The position numbers were made by a program, and so were the translations under genes. Positions 52,981 to 61,774 of a DNA stretch of 64,000 bases are shown in pieces. The notes below the pieces were generated by a model. The model ran no database searches, was not told the origin of the DNA, and worked only from the letters and a program-made list of their open reading frames with translations. Within the stretch, counting starts at the first letter, position 1; the number at the start of each line of letters is the position of its first letter. Origin of the DNA: Lachnospira sp. UBA3790 (lineage in GTDB: Bacteria > Bacillota > Clostridia > Lachnospirales > Lachnospiraceae); assembly GCA_002369135.1 (NCBI GenBank), contig DFEY01000003.1:135853-199852 (forward strand), in the 5' to 3' direction.

Positions 52981-55900
52981 ATGAAGGGGAAACAAGTAAG
53001 GAAACTGTTGGGAAGATGTACTTCTATATTTAAGAAGAGTATTAAGTGTATGGCTATTTTTATGATAGCTATAGCGGTTGTGACATCATCACTAAATGTA
53101 TATGCTGATAGTGAAACTGGAGTGCCAGAGTACGAGAAGGATGCGGATGGTAATATCACAAATATTAAAAAAATTGAGAGACCGCCGTACACTTACTTTG
53201 ACGATTCTGCAAGTTTAGGAGCTGACAAGGAGATAAGAGTAGATACCATGACGGACTATGTTCCGAAATTATTTACTAAGTGGGGCCCTATTGCTAGTAA
53301 AGTGTTTGAAACTAGTACAGATTCGGCATTTCATAACAATAGTGACGACTCAGCTACAGACTGGAGAAAGTACTTTGGACCAGGCGTTAGTGAGTCTAAT
53401 GAAAAAACTGATTTATCTAAGGCCTTAACATCAGAGGATCATTATCAACACGGTGAGTATTCTAATGACTGCGTGCTAGCGACTGGTATTCAATATGCTA
53501 CCAATATGGATTCTATTTTACATCATATGACAGATGAACTTGCAAAAGGACTAGGGGATAGATATAATACCCCAGCATCCACTCTTTATGATAAAGCGGA
53601 TTTGAAAGTTATTAAAGATACAAAAGATAAACAAGATACCAAAGCTTTTTATAAGATAGTGACATCTATCGATAATAATGGTGCCACATATGGATACTAC
53701 TATAATTCATATGCGCTAGTATTTTATGATTTTGAGTTGGCGCCAATAGTGCTTAAAGGTGTAACATATGCCAATCAGAAGTTGACTACAAAAGAATCAG
53801 GAAGTGCTGCATCTGGAGCACATAAGACATACTTTAAAAATGAATCAGAGTCTAGTTCTAATGTCACTACAAATCTTACTTCAACATCCACACAATCTGC
53901 CACTAACTCGCTTACTTCTACCAAGACGTATAGTTTTGCGGAGACAATAGGCGCATCTGCATCATGGAACACACCTTTTTTGAATGTGGCCAAATTCACA
54001 GTTAATTTTTCATTTACTGCTACACAGGCAATTTCGTCAGCTAAAACAGAGTCAAAAACTATATCGGATACATATTCTAACAGCGCCACATCATCTGTAG
54101 TATTACCACCTCACACTGCTATAGCGCTTCAACAAAAGCAGGATAAACAAACTGTCAATATAGAATATGATTGTCCTGTTGCATTACGCTATAAAGTGGC
54201 AATATTTAGCATGAATGGATTCAGATATGATGACCGTGCGGCAACTGATTATTGGATGAATCCTAAGGACTTTGTCACAATACTTGGAGCAGGAAATGCA
54301 GAAGGCGGTTATGGTGCGGCTGAGAATTTATATGTGCGTGCTCTAGATCCTAAAACTAAATACAAAATGGATAGAGCCTTTGGTAAAGTTGAGGGAAATC
54401 ATGATGGTAGAGTGGTAAGAAGCGTAGTGGATTGGGCATCCATGAGTGATATCAATGATAAAATGACTACTGCAGCTACACAGATTCCTATGTTTGAATC
54501 AGGAGCATCTATGGACTTAACCAACGATACTACATCTACTGAGATGAGTAAGATTATGCCATTATATCCACTCAAAGCAATTAGGATTGATGCCCCGAAC
54601 ACATCCTTTATATCGGGAGAAAATTTGTCCTATAAGAATATGGACTACTACACAGTGAATATGTCTGTAGGTGATCATTCATATGTTAATTATATTAAAC
54701 TAACGGCATTAAATGAGAGAGATATACCATACCATGGATTTATACCAACCAAAGGTCATTGGGAAGTAGTAGACAAAGAAGGCAATCCATTGGGCAATGA
54801 TGCGCCAGTGGTTTTGGAACAAAATCCTATTTCAAAGAATATAGAATATAAAGCAGTGAAAGAAGGAACATGTTACCTTAAGTATTTTATAGATGAAGAC
54901 AGATATGCAACTGCTTATTATGAAGATGAGTATGCTAAAAATAGCGACCTAGACAAAACTGCAGCTTTAGAGATTGTGGTAAAAGACGAACGATTCAAAG
55001 GTGAAGTTACTGTGGACGGTAGTTATACTGGTATAGTGGGTGATGAGCCTAAATCTATAGATGATGCAGATGGTTTAAGAGTAACTATTACTGATTCTAC
55101 GGACAAAGAAGTGAGCAGACCATATAACTGGGAGGTTAAAGAACTTCCGTCAAAGGGCATTTCTATGGATGGCTCAAACGTTACATTTACAAAACCAGGC
55201 ACATACCACGTTCGTGCAGTATCAGGTGATATGCAGTCTGACTGGGTAGAAGTGACAGCTGTAGAGAAAAAAGTAGATGTATCTTTCAAGGGTGACTTTG
55301 GAAGTGAAATTGAAAATCAGACTATCTCATACAATACAGCACCAACACTACCTACTTCAGAAGATATGAAACTTCCAGAGTGTAAACAGCTTGATGGTTG
55401 GTTCTTAGATGAAGAGTACACTAAACCTTATGAAGAAGGAACAAAACTAAAAGAAAACACAACTCTTTATGCCAATATAAAACATGTGGGTATAACTAAG
55501 GTTGAAAGAAAAGAACCTACTTGTACTTCAAAAGGCAATATTGAGCATTATCGATGTATATTGTGTAACAAACTATATAAAGATGCGTCAGGTACCGAAG
55601 AAATCACAAAGAAGGATACTGGAATACCAATGCTTTCTCACACATGGGATGGAGGCAAATACACCAAATATCCAAGCAAGAAGGCATGTGGAGTTAAGAC
55701 ATACACATGTACAAAGTGTGGAGCTACTAGAACTGAATCTATTCCAAAACTTACTAGCAAGAAAATCAAGATTAAAGGAAAGGCTAAAAAGCATAAGATA
55801 ATTCTTGGCTGGAAATCTGTTAAGGGTGCAAATGGCTATTATGTATACGCTGCTAAATGTAATACTAAAAAATGTACTGGCAAAATGAAAAAAATAGCTA

Positions 55901-56316
55901 CTCTTAATAATGGCTTGTCAAAGAAATATGTCTATAAAAAACTAAAGAAGGGTACGTATTATAAACTAAAGATCAAGGCTTTCAAGAAATACGGAAACAA
56001 ACCTATAGTTATAGCTGAATCACCGGATATCCACATAGCTACAAAAGGCGCTAAATTTGGCAATCCTACAAAATTAAAACTCAAGAAAAAGAGTGCGAAG
56101 ATTAGAGTGGGCAAGAAGTTTAAAATCAAAGCTAAGATTAAGTCAAAGAAAAAGGTTTATTATCACATAGCAAAACTTCGTTTTGAAAGTCAAAACACTT
56201 CTGTAGCTAAAGTGAGCAAGAAAGGTAAAGTTAAAGGATTAAAGAAAGGTAAAACTGTAATTTATGTATTTACTCAGAATTGTTTATACAAGAAGTTTAA
56301 GATCAAAGTAAAGTAA
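52981..56316 (+). CDS. Second secreted aerolysin/ETX-MTX2-like protein with InlB-like, Cys-rich and FN3 modules
   Basis: The 1111-residue protein has a signal peptide (cut near VYA-DS). It shares with the product of 42658 an N-terminal region (about 60-275) and a Ser/Thr-rich beta segment (about 280-412). That segment runs from KTYFKNESESSSNVTTN through an amphipathic stretch with SFAETIGASASW and KFTVNFSFT to VLPPHTAIAL and CPVALRYKVAIFSM; this is the pattern of aerolysin/ETX-MTX2 pore-forming cores. Downstream are Ig-like modules (about 680-760), an InlB B-repeat-like module (about 765-838, LDGWFLDEEYTKPYEEGT), a module with two CxxC pairs (about 845-920, HYRCILCNKLY, YTCTKCGATR), a lysine-rich FN3-like module and a final Big_2-like module. 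AAGGAG precedes the ATG; it is downstream of the PsiE-like gene. Toxin activity is inference. Confidence 0.72.
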   Translation: MKGKQVRKLLGRCTSIFKKSIKCMAIFMIAIAVVTSSLNVYADSETGVPEYEKDADGNITNIKKIERPPYTYFDDSASLGADKEIRVDTMTDYVPKLFTKWGPIASKVFETSTDSAFHNNSDDSATDWRKYFGPGVSESNEKTDLSKALTSEDHYQHGEYSNDCVLATGIQYATNMDSILHHMTDELAKGLGDRYNTPASTLYDKADLKVIKDTKDKQDTKAFYKIVTSIDNNGATYGYYYNSYALVFYDFELAPIVLKGVTYANQKLTTKESGSAASGAHKTYFKNESESSSNVTTNLTSTSTQSATNSLTSTKTYSFAETIGASASWNTPFLNVAKFTVNFSFTATQAISSAKTESKTISDTYSNSATSSVVLPPHTAIALQQKQDKQTVNIEYDCPVALRYKVAIFSMNGFRYDDRAATDYWMNPKDFVTILGAGNAEGGYGAAENLYVRALDPKTKYKMDRAFGKVEGNHDGRVVRSVVDWASMSDINDKMTTAATQIPMFESGASMDLTNDTTSTEMSKIMPLYPLKAIRIDAPNTSFISGENLSYKNMDYYTVNMSVGDHSYVNYIKLTALNERDIPYHGFIPTKGHWEVVDKEGNPLGNDAPVVLEQNPISKNIEYKAVKEGTCYLKYFIDEDRYATAYYEDEYAKNSDLDKTAALEIVVKDERFKGEVTVDGSYTGIVGDEPKSIDDADGLRVTITDSTDKEVSRPYNWEVKELPSKGISMDGSNVTFTKPGTYHVRAVSGDMQSDWVEVTAVEKKVDVSFKGDFGSEIENQTISYNTAPTLPTSEDMKLPECKQLDGWFLDEEYTKPYEEGTKLKENTTLYANIKHVGITKVERKEPTCTSKGNIEHYRCILCNKLYKDASGTEEITKKDTGIPMLSHTWDGGKYTKYPSKKACGVKTYTCTKCGATRTESIPKLTSKKIKIKGKAKKHKIILGWKSVKGANGYYVYAAKCNTKKCTGKMKKIATLNNGLSKKYVYKKLKKGTYYKLKIKAFKKYGNKPIVIAESPDIHIATKGAKFGNPTKLKLKKKSAKIRVGKKFKIKAKIKSKKKVYYHIAKLRFESQNTSVAKVSKKGKVKGLKKGKTVIYVFTQNCLYKKFKIKVK

Positions 56317-56338
56317 ATACACCTAATAATTAGAAAAG

Positions 56339-56376
56339 AGGGAAACATAAGATGAAAGTCTGTGTTTCCCTTTTTG
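56339..56376 (+). terminator. Rho-independent terminator after the second aerolysin-like gene
   Basis: AGGGAAACA (56339-56347) pairs with TGTTTCCCT (56363-56371), followed by TTTT. Confidence 0.88.
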
Positions 56377-56394
56377 CGTCTAGGGATAGTTTGT

Positions 56395-56422
56395 TGAAAA
56401 GCGGAATAAAATATTGTATATT
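56395..56422 (+). promoter_or_regulatory. Promoter of the HMA protein gene
   Basis: TTGAAA (56395-56400) and TATATT (56417-56422), 16-bp spacer; the operator follows at the likely start site. Confidence 0.55.
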
Positions 56423-56430
56423 AAATATTA

Positions 56431-56446
56431 GTTAGTCTGAACTAAC
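56431..56446. promoter_or_regulatory. Palindromic operator GTTAGT-N4-ACTAAC
   Basis: GTTAGT-CTGA-ACTAAC, with the same half-sites and 4-bp spacing as in the metY promoter (38271-38286). The flanks (TTAGTTAG...CTAACAG) resemble DtxR/IdeR-type boxes, so a metal-dependent repressor is likely. Confidence 0.72.
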
Positions 56447-56470
56447 AGAATACAGAAAGAGGATAAGACA

Positions 56471-56722
56471 ATGATAAAAACAACATTAAAGATCGATGGA
56501 ATGATGTGTGGAATGTGTGAAGCACATATGAATGAAGTGATTAGAAAAACTATTCCTGATGCTAAAAAAGTTAAGAGCTCTCACAAAAAAGGAGAGAGTA
56601 GCTTTGTTACAAAGGAAAAACCAGATATTGAAAGACTGCAAGAAGCAACAGCTGATATAGGGTACATAGTTATATCTACCGAACATGAAAAGTACACAAA
56701 AAAGCTATTCGGTAAAAAGTAA
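56471..56722 (+). CDS. Heavy-metal-associated (HMA) domain protein
   Basis: The 83-residue cytosolic protein has an HMA-type metal-binding fold: KTTLKIDGMMCGMCEAHMNEVI at the start, with the metal ligands in C-x2-C (Cys14, Cys17), flanked by methionines, and IVISTEHEKY as the last strand. The loop KSSHKKGESSFVTKEK is the usual central hairpin. Such small proteins are metal chaperones or sensors, most often for copper or zinc. An operator that looks DtxR-like lies just upstream, and a ZIP-transporter remnant follows 7 nt downstream, so this was probably an HMA-ZIP metal-uptake operon that has partly decayed. Confidence 0.85.
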   Translation: MIKTTLKIDGMMCGMCEAHMNEVIRKTIPDAKKVKSSHKKGESSFVTKEKPDIERLQEATADIGYIVISTEHEKYTKKLFGKK

Positions 56723-56729
56723 AAAATAA

Positions 56730-56909
56730 GGAAGTATTATTTCGCCGTTGTTGCCATATTTTTTATCCTTTGCCGCAGGCGCAATGATATATGTAGTGAT
56801 AGAGGAGTTGATTTCTGAGTCACAATCTGGTAAACATAGTAATATAGGAACGATTGGAGTGGCGATAGGATTTGCTTTAATGATGGTGCTAGATGTAGCA
56901 CTAGGATAA
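56730..56909 (+). pseudogene. C-terminal remnant of a ZIP-family metal transporter
   Basis: The open stretch of 59 codons up to the TAA at 56907 reads IISPLLPYFLSFAAGAMIYV, then VIEELISESQ, HSNIGTIGVAIGF and ALMMVLDVALG. These match the last two helices of ZIP/ZupT transporters (conserved FAAGAM-Y-V-EELIPE and the H-S-N-x-G-T ending). The family is about 260 residues, so roughly three quarters is missing; an in-frame stop (56727-56729) precedes it and there is no start codon with a ribosome site. The metal-ligating HN-x3-E helix is absent, so it cannot transport. Confidence 0.85.
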
Positions 56910-56920
56910 GGGAGGAAACA

Positions 56921-57835
56921 ATGAAAAGATTATTAGGAGTAGTAGTTTGTTTGAGTATTTTGATAATGCTAGTAGGATGCGGTAGTAAGTCAAATACTTC
57001 TTCAGCTAGACCGGAACAAAACGAAAGTGATATGCTACCTAAAAATGAATACAGTCTGCAAAAAGCTGTAAGAGTAAACGGAAGACAAGGTGTCTGCTAC
57101 GAAGACGGTTTTTACTATGTTAGTGGAAGTACCACGCTCACTAAATATGACAAAAACTGGAAGATGGTAAAGGAGAACGATAAGCCATTTGTAGGCTATA
57201 AAAAACAAGTAAATCATATTGGTGATATAGATGTTTATAATCATGAACTTTACTTAGGCGTTGAGTACTTTATGGATGGCGTCGGCAAAAATATCCAAAT
57301 AGCCGTTTATGATACTGATACTTTGACACTTAAGAGAACTTTCAACTTTGAGAGCAAGAGTGGACAAAAAGAATGTTCAGGTATAGCAGTAAACCCTGAC
57401 AACAAAACAGTGTGTATGTGTTCTTGGGTAGGCGAAGAAAGCGGAAGATACTTATATAACTATGACTTAGATTCAGGCAAATACATTGGCAAAGTCCATA
57501 TGCAAATGCCTCCGCAATGGATCCAAGGTGTAGCTTACTATGATGGCGATTATTATTTGACAGCTGATGACGGAGATGCAGACTATAAAGAATGTGATCA
57601 TCTATACAGAACAAAGTTTGATAAGAAGTCTACATTTGCTACTGTAGTTTTGGAGAGAACCTTTGATGATGTAAAAAGACAAGGCGAGATAGAAGGTCTT
57701 TCATTTGATAAAAAGAATAAGAAGATGTTCTTGCTTTATAATAGAGGAGCAAAAATAGTGCTAGGAATGCCTAAAGGCTTCTACGAAGGTTATAAGGAAG
57801 AAATATCTGAAGTTTATAATTATAAAATAGATTAA
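56921..57835 (+). CDS. Lipoprotein with predicted beta-propeller
   Basis: The 304-residue lipoprotein has the lipobox LVGC and, after a short linker, a body of repeated four-stranded units consistent with a beta-propeller: strands such as GVCYEDGFYYVSGS, HIGDIDVYNHELYLGVEY, CSGIAVNPDNKTVCMCSW, QGVAYYDGDYYLTADD and IEGLSFDKKNKKMFLLY recur about every 50 residues. No catalytic residues are clear; many such extracellular propellers bind carbohydrate or protein ligands. I cannot assign a function. GGGAGG before the ATG is strong. It starts 11 nt after the ZIP remnant, so it may share its transcript, and ends at the terminator at 57864-57895. Confidence 0.72.
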   Translation: MKRLLGVVVCLSILIMLVGCGSKSNTSSARPEQNESDMLPKNEYSLQKAVRVNGRQGVCYEDGFYYVSGSTTLTKYDKNWKMVKENDKPFVGYKKQVNHIGDIDVYNHELYLGVEYFMDGVGKNIQIAVYDTDTLTLKRTFNFESKSGQKECSGIAVNPDNKTVCMCSWVGEESGRYLYNYDLDSGKYIGKVHMQMPPQWIQGVAYYDGDYYLTADDGDADYKECDHLYRTKFDKKSTFATVVLERTFDDVKRQGEIEGLSFDKKNKKMFLLYNRGAKIVLGMPKGFYEGYKEEISEVYNYKID

Positions 57836-57863
57836 AAATAAAAGGTAACAGAATGAAAATAAG

Positions 57864-57895
57864 GAGAGAAATGGCTAAAGTTTCTCTCTTTTTTT
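57864..57895 (+). terminator. Rho-independent terminator before the hrcA operon
   Basis: GAGAGAAA (57864-57871) pairs with TTTCTCTC (57881-57888), then a T-run. Confidence 0.88.
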
Positions 57896-57933
57896 GTACA
57901 TTTATTGTTAACACTTATTTAACAATTAAATTG

Positions 57934-57961
57934 TTGACTTTTAGCAAAATAAGCGTATACT
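57934..57961 (+). promoter_or_regulatory. hrcA-grpE-dnaK promoter
   Basis: TTGACT (57934-57939) and TATACT (57956-57961), 16-bp spacer, 16 bp upstream of the CIRCE element. Confidence 0.75.
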
Positions 57962-57977
57962 ATACTACAGATAGCAA

Positions 57978-58004
57978 TTAGCACTCGACTTAGTTGAGTG
58001 CTAA
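57978..58004. promoter_or_regulatory. CIRCE operator (HrcA binding site)
   Basis: Perfect TTAGCACTC (57978-57986), 9-bp spacer, GAGTGCTAA (57996-58004), the canonical CIRCE arms. It should bind HrcA and give autoregulated heat-shock control of the operon. Confidence 0.98.
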
Positions 58005-58031
58005 TAATATGAAAAACATGGAGGAGCTCCC

Positions 58032-59186
58032 ATGGAATTAAATGAAAGAAAAGAAAAAATACTAGATGCTATCATTAGAAACTATTTGGAAACTGGAGAG
58101 CCAGTAGGATCCAGAACTATTTCTAAAAACAGTGATTTGAACCTAAGTTCAGCCACTATTAGAAACGAGATGTCAGACCTAGAGGAAGACGGATTTATCG
58201 TTCAGCCTCACACATCATCGGGTCGTATTCCTACAGACAAAGGTTACAGATTCTACGTTGATCATATGCTAAAGCAGATTGATGAACGTGAAAAGAAAGT
58301 TTCCGAGAGAGAAGAACTTATCATTGAGAAGATGGATAAGGTGGATGCCATGATGGAGAATATGGCGAAAGTTTTGGCGAATAATACTAATTATGCCACT
58401 ATGGTAACCACACCTAAGTCTATGGGAAACAAAATCAAGTTTGTTCAACTTTCTCTTTTAGAAGACAAACAACTTCTCTTAACGGTAGTTTCTGACAAGA
58501 ATCGAGTGATTAACAAAATCCTTGATGTAGAGGAAGATGTTAACCAGGAGATGATAGTAAGACTGAATGTCGCTATGAACACGGCTTTGGCTGGATTATC
58601 ACTTGAGGAGATTAATCTTGGAGTGATTACAGCACTTACAAAGCAGGCTGGAAAGATGGAACATTTGGTAAATGAAGTGATGCAAGCAATCACTGAAGCC
58701 ATAGCCACAGAAGAACAGATGAAAATTTACACTTCTGGTGCTACTAACATTTTCAAATATCCAGAACTTTCAGATAAAGAAAGAGCAAGCAAGCTTTTAA
58801 CTACTTTGGAGGAGAAGTCACAGCTTACAGAACTGGTCAAGGATGGAGATGATAGCACAGGAATCCAAGTTTACATTGGTAGTGAGACTCCAATTCAGGA
58901 AATGAAGGATTGTTCGGTGGTGACAGCCACATACGAATTGGAAGATGGCTTCAAAGGAACAATTGGAATTATTGGTCCAAAGAGAATGGATTACGAGCGA
59001 GTAGTTGAAACATTAAGAGATGTAAAAGAGCAGATTAAAGATTCATTCGAATCAAAAACTGCTTTAAATAAACAGGCTAGAAAAGCCCTAGAAGACAAAA
59101 CAAAAAAAGCTATCGAGCAGATAACTGAGAGCGCTAATGAAGTGATTGACGACTCGGTAGAGAAAGGAGCATCAGAAAATGAGTGA
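58032..59186 (+). CDS. hrcA: Heat-inducible transcription repressor HrcA
   Basis: Represses class I heat-shock genes by binding CIRCE; its folding depends on GroEL, so unfolded protein releases repression. The 384-residue protein has the N-terminal winged helix with NERKEKILDAIIRNYLETGEPVGS and LNLSSATIRNEMSDLEEDG, then the central HrcA domain with GRIPTDKGYRFYVDHML and a GAF-like fold with TATYELEDGFKGTIGIIGPKRMDY. The C-terminus (about 345-384) is a longer charged helix than in many relatives. GGAGGAG lies before the ATG. First in hrcA-grpE-dnaK-dnaJ; grpE overlaps its end by 8 nt. Confidence 0.97.
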   Translation: MELNERKEKILDAIIRNYLETGEPVGSRTISKNSDLNLSSATIRNEMSDLEEDGFIVQPHTSSGRIPTDKGYRFYVDHMLKQIDEREKKVSEREELIIEKMDKVDAMMENMAKVLANNTNYATMVTTPKSMGNKIKFVQLSLLEDKQLLLTVVSDKNRVINKILDVEEDVNQEMIVRLNVAMNTALAGLSLEEINLGVITALTKQAGKMEHLVNEVMQAITEAIATEEQMKIYTSGATNIFKYPELSDKERASKLLTTLEEKSQLTELVKDGDDSTGIQVYIGSETPIQEMKDCSVVTATYELEDGFKGTIGIIGPKRMDYERVVETLRDVKEQIKDSFESKTALNKQARKALEDKTKKAIEQITESANEVIDDSVEKGASENE

Positions 59187-59787
59187 AGAGAAAATGAACG
59201 AGGCTAATCTTGACGAGACAAATGATGCCAATACAGAGGAGGTAAATGAGGAGACTTCATCGAAGGAAGAGCATATACACGAAATGCCTAAACACAAAGA
59301 AGATGAAAAAATCGATGCGATGAAGAAAGAAAAGAAAAAGAGTAAGAAAGAAAAACTTAAAGAAGAACTAGATGAGATGACTGACAAGTACACAAGACTT
59401 TTTGCTGAATTCCAAAACTTCAGAAGCAGAAATGAAAAAGAAAAGATTCAAAACTATGAGATGGGAGAGAAAAACATAATTGAGAAACTCCTTCCTATAG
59501 TAGATAACTTCGAAAGAGGAATTGATGCTTTGAGTGAGGAAGAGTTGAAATCTCCTGTGGGCGAGGGAATGAACCTAATTTACAAGCAGCTTGCAGACGC
59601 ACTTAAAGATATGGGTGTGGAAGAGATAGAGGCCGAAGGCAAAGAGTTTGACCCAGAACTGCATAATGCAGTAATGCATGAAGAAAATGATGAGTACGAC
59701 GAAAACGTAATTATCGAAGTACTTCAAAAAGGTTACAAATTTCACGACACAGTAATAAGACACAGTTTAGTGAAAGTAGCAAATTAA
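59179..59787 (+). CDS. grpE: Nucleotide exchange factor GrpE
   Basis: Releases ADP from DnaK, driving the chaperone cycle. The 202-residue protein has an acidic, low-complexity N-terminus (about 1-60, typical and longer than usual), a coiled coil with ELDEMTDKYTRLFAEFQNFR and the beta-wing domain with LLPIVDNFERGI, LHNAVMHEEN, and VIIEVLQKGYKFHDTVIRHS, the family signature. AGGAG lies in the hrcA end. It is coupled to hrcA by overlap and followed by dnaK at 37 nt. Confidence 0.97.
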   Translation: MSEEKMNEANLDETNDANTEEVNEETSSKEEHIHEMPKHKEDEKIDAMKKEKKKSKKEKLKEELDEMTDKYTRLFAEFQNFRSRNEKEKIQNYEMGEKNIIEKLLPIVDNFERGIDALSEEELKSPVGEGMNLIYKQLADALKDMGVEEIEAEGKEFDPELHNAVMHEENDEYDENVIIEVLQKGYKFHDTVIRHSLVKVAN

Positions 59788-59824
59788 GAAAATAATCTAA
59801 AGTTGATTTTAGGAGGTAATAAAA

Positions 59825-61687
59825 ATGAGTAAGATAATAGGTATTGATTTAGGAACAACAAATTCATGTGTGGCAGTAATGGAAGGTGGAGAACCTACTG
59901 TTATCACAAACGCTGAGGGATCAAGAACAACACCTTCAGTAGTAGCATTTAAGAAAGATGGCGAAAGATTAGTTGGTGACAATGCTAAACGTCAGGCAGT
60001 AACAAACGCAGACGGTACAGTTTCATCAATTAAGAGACATATGGGTAGTGACTACAAAGTAACTATCGAAGGTAAAGAGTACACACCACAGGCTATTTCA
60101 GCTATGGTACTTCAAAAACTAAAGGCAGATGCTGAGGCATACCTTGGAGAGAAAGTAACAGAAGCAGTTATCACTGTTCCAGCTTACTTTAACGATGCAC
60201 AGCGTCAGGCTACAAAGGATGCTGGTAAGATTGCTGGTCTTGATGTTAAAAGAATCATCAACGAGCCAACAGCAGCAGCTCTAGCGTACGGTCTTGATAA
60301 CGAAGGCGAGCAGAAGATTATGGTATACGACTTAGGTGGTGGTACATTCGACGTATCAATCATTGATATCGGTGATGGCGTAATCGAAGTACTTGCAACA
60401 TCTGGTGACAACAAACTAGGTGGTGATGACTTTGATAAGAAGATTATGGATTACATGGTTGAAGACTTTAAGTCAAAGACTGGTATTGATCTAAATACAG
60501 ATAAGATGGCTATGGAGAGAGTTAAGGCTGAGGCAGAAGATGCTAAGAAGAAATTATCATCAGCTTCTCAGGTTGACATCAACCTTCCATACATCACAGC
60601 AAACGAGCAAGGTCCACAGCACTTGAACATGACTATTACAAAGGCTAAGTTTGACGAGTTAACACACGACCTTGTTGAGAGAACAGTAGCACCTGTACAA
60701 AACGCATTGAAGGATGCAGGAATCAGCGCTTCAGACCTAGGAATGGTCCTATTAGTTGGTGGTTCAACACGTATCCCAGCAGTACAGGACAAGGTTAAAC
60801 AGCTTACAGGCAAAGAGCCTTCTAAGACACTTAACCCTGACGAGTGTGTTGCACTTGGTGCTTCAATCCAGGGTGGTAAATTAGCAGGCGACGAAGGTGC
60901 TGGAGATATCTTACTACTAGACGTAACTCCACTTACACTTTCAATCGAGACAATGGGTGGTGTAGCTACTCACTTGATCGAGAGAAACACAACAATCCCT
61001 ACAAAGAAGAGTCAAATCTTCTCAACTGCTGAAGACAATCAGTCAGCCGTTGATATCAACGTAGTACAGGGTGAGCGTGAGTTTGCTAGAGATAACAAGA
61101 GTCTTGGAAGATTCCGTTTGGATGGTATCGCACCAGCTCCAAGAGGAATCCCTCAGATTGAAGTTACATTCGATATTGATGCAAACGGTATCGTAAACGT
61201 AACAGCCCAAGACAAAGGAACAGGAAAAGAGCAGCACATTACAATTACAGCTGGTTCAAACATGTCAGAGGAAGACATCGAGAAAGCTGTAAACGAAGCT
61301 AAGGAATTCGAGGCTCAGGATAAGAAACGTAAAGAAGCTGTTGAAACAAAGAACGGTGCTGAAGCTATCGTAAGTAGTACAGAGCAGGCTATCAAAGAAG
61401 CAGGCGACAAGATTACTGAAGATGACAAATCAAAAGTTCAGGCTGAAGTAGATGCTCTAAAGGCAGTTTTAGAGAAATACAAAGAGACAGAAGAACTAAC
61501 AGACGAGCAAGTTCAGGAAATCAAGGATGCTCAGGAAAAACTTATGAACGCTAGTCAGCCAGTATTCACAAAGATGTACGAACAGGCTGCACAGGAAGCT
61601 CAGGCAGCACAGCAGGCTGAAGGAGCAGCAGACGCGAATGCATCAAAAGATGACAACGTAGAAGACGCAGACTACGAAGAAGTATAA
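59825..61687 (+). CDS. dnaK: Molecular chaperone DnaK
   Basis: Hsp70 chaperone. The 620-residue protein has the ATPase domain with [43 protein letters not shown] and [11 protein letters not shown], then the substrate-binding beta domain and helical lid, and an Ala/Gln-rich tail ending in DADYEEV-like residues (EDADYEEV). The Gram-positive-type length of about 610-620 residues and absence of the insertion typical of Gram-negative DnaK fit Firmicutes. AGGAGGT precedes the ATG. It is the third gene of the CIRCE-controlled operon; a strong hairpin without a U-tract separates it from dnaJ. Confidence 0.98.
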   Translation: MSKIIGIDLGTTNSCVAVMEGGEPTVITNAEGSRTTPSVVAFKKDGERLVGDNAKRQAVTNADGTVSSIKRHMGSDYKVTIEGKEYTPQAISAMVLQKLKADAEAYLGEKVTEAVITVPAYFNDAQRQATKDAGKIAGLDVKRIINEPTAAALAYGLDNEGEQKIMVYDLGGGTFDVSIIDIGDGVIEVLATSGDNKLGGDDFDKKIMDYMVEDFKSKTGIDLNTDKMAMERVKAEAEDAKKKLSSASQVDINLPYITANEQGPQHLNMTITKAKFDELTHDLVERTVAPVQNALKDAGISASDLGMVLLVGGSTRIPAVQDKVKQLTGKEPSKTLNPDECVALGASIQGGKLAGDEGAGDILLLDVTPLTLSIETMGGVATHLIERNTTIPTKKSQIFSTAEDNQSAVDINVVQGEREFARDNKSLGRFRLDGIAPAPRGIPQIEVTFDIDANGIVNVTAQDKGTGKEQHITITAGSNMSEEDIEKAVNEAKEFEAQDKKRKEAVETKNGAEAIVSSTEQAIKEAGDKITEDDKSKVQAEVDALKAVLEKYKETEELTDEQVQEIKDAQEKLMNASQPVFTKMYEQAAQEAQAAQQAEGAADANASKDDNVEDADYEEV

Positions 61688-61742
61688 AAAAATTATTCTT
61701 AAAGGATTAAGATTTGAATAAGTTTTAATCAACTATTACAGT

Positions 61743-61774
61743 ACGGATGTTACAGGTTTGCCTGTAGCATTCGT
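61743..61774 (+). ncRNA. Intercistronic hairpin between dnaK and dnaJ
   Basis: A 14-bp stem (61743-61756 with 61761-61774, including two G-U pairs) with a TTTG loop and no T-run. It is likely an mRNA processing or stabilising structure rather than a terminator; function inferred. Confidence 0.55.

Noticed and set aside
42658..56316. Sortase- or S-layer-anchored proteins
   Set aside because: No LPXTG-hydrophobic-basic tail and no SLH domains; the C-termini are lysine-rich FN3/Big_2-like modules.
56730..56909. Functional small membrane protein
   Set aside because: No start codon or ribosome site and it lines up only with the last helices of ZIP transporters, so a remnant is more likely.
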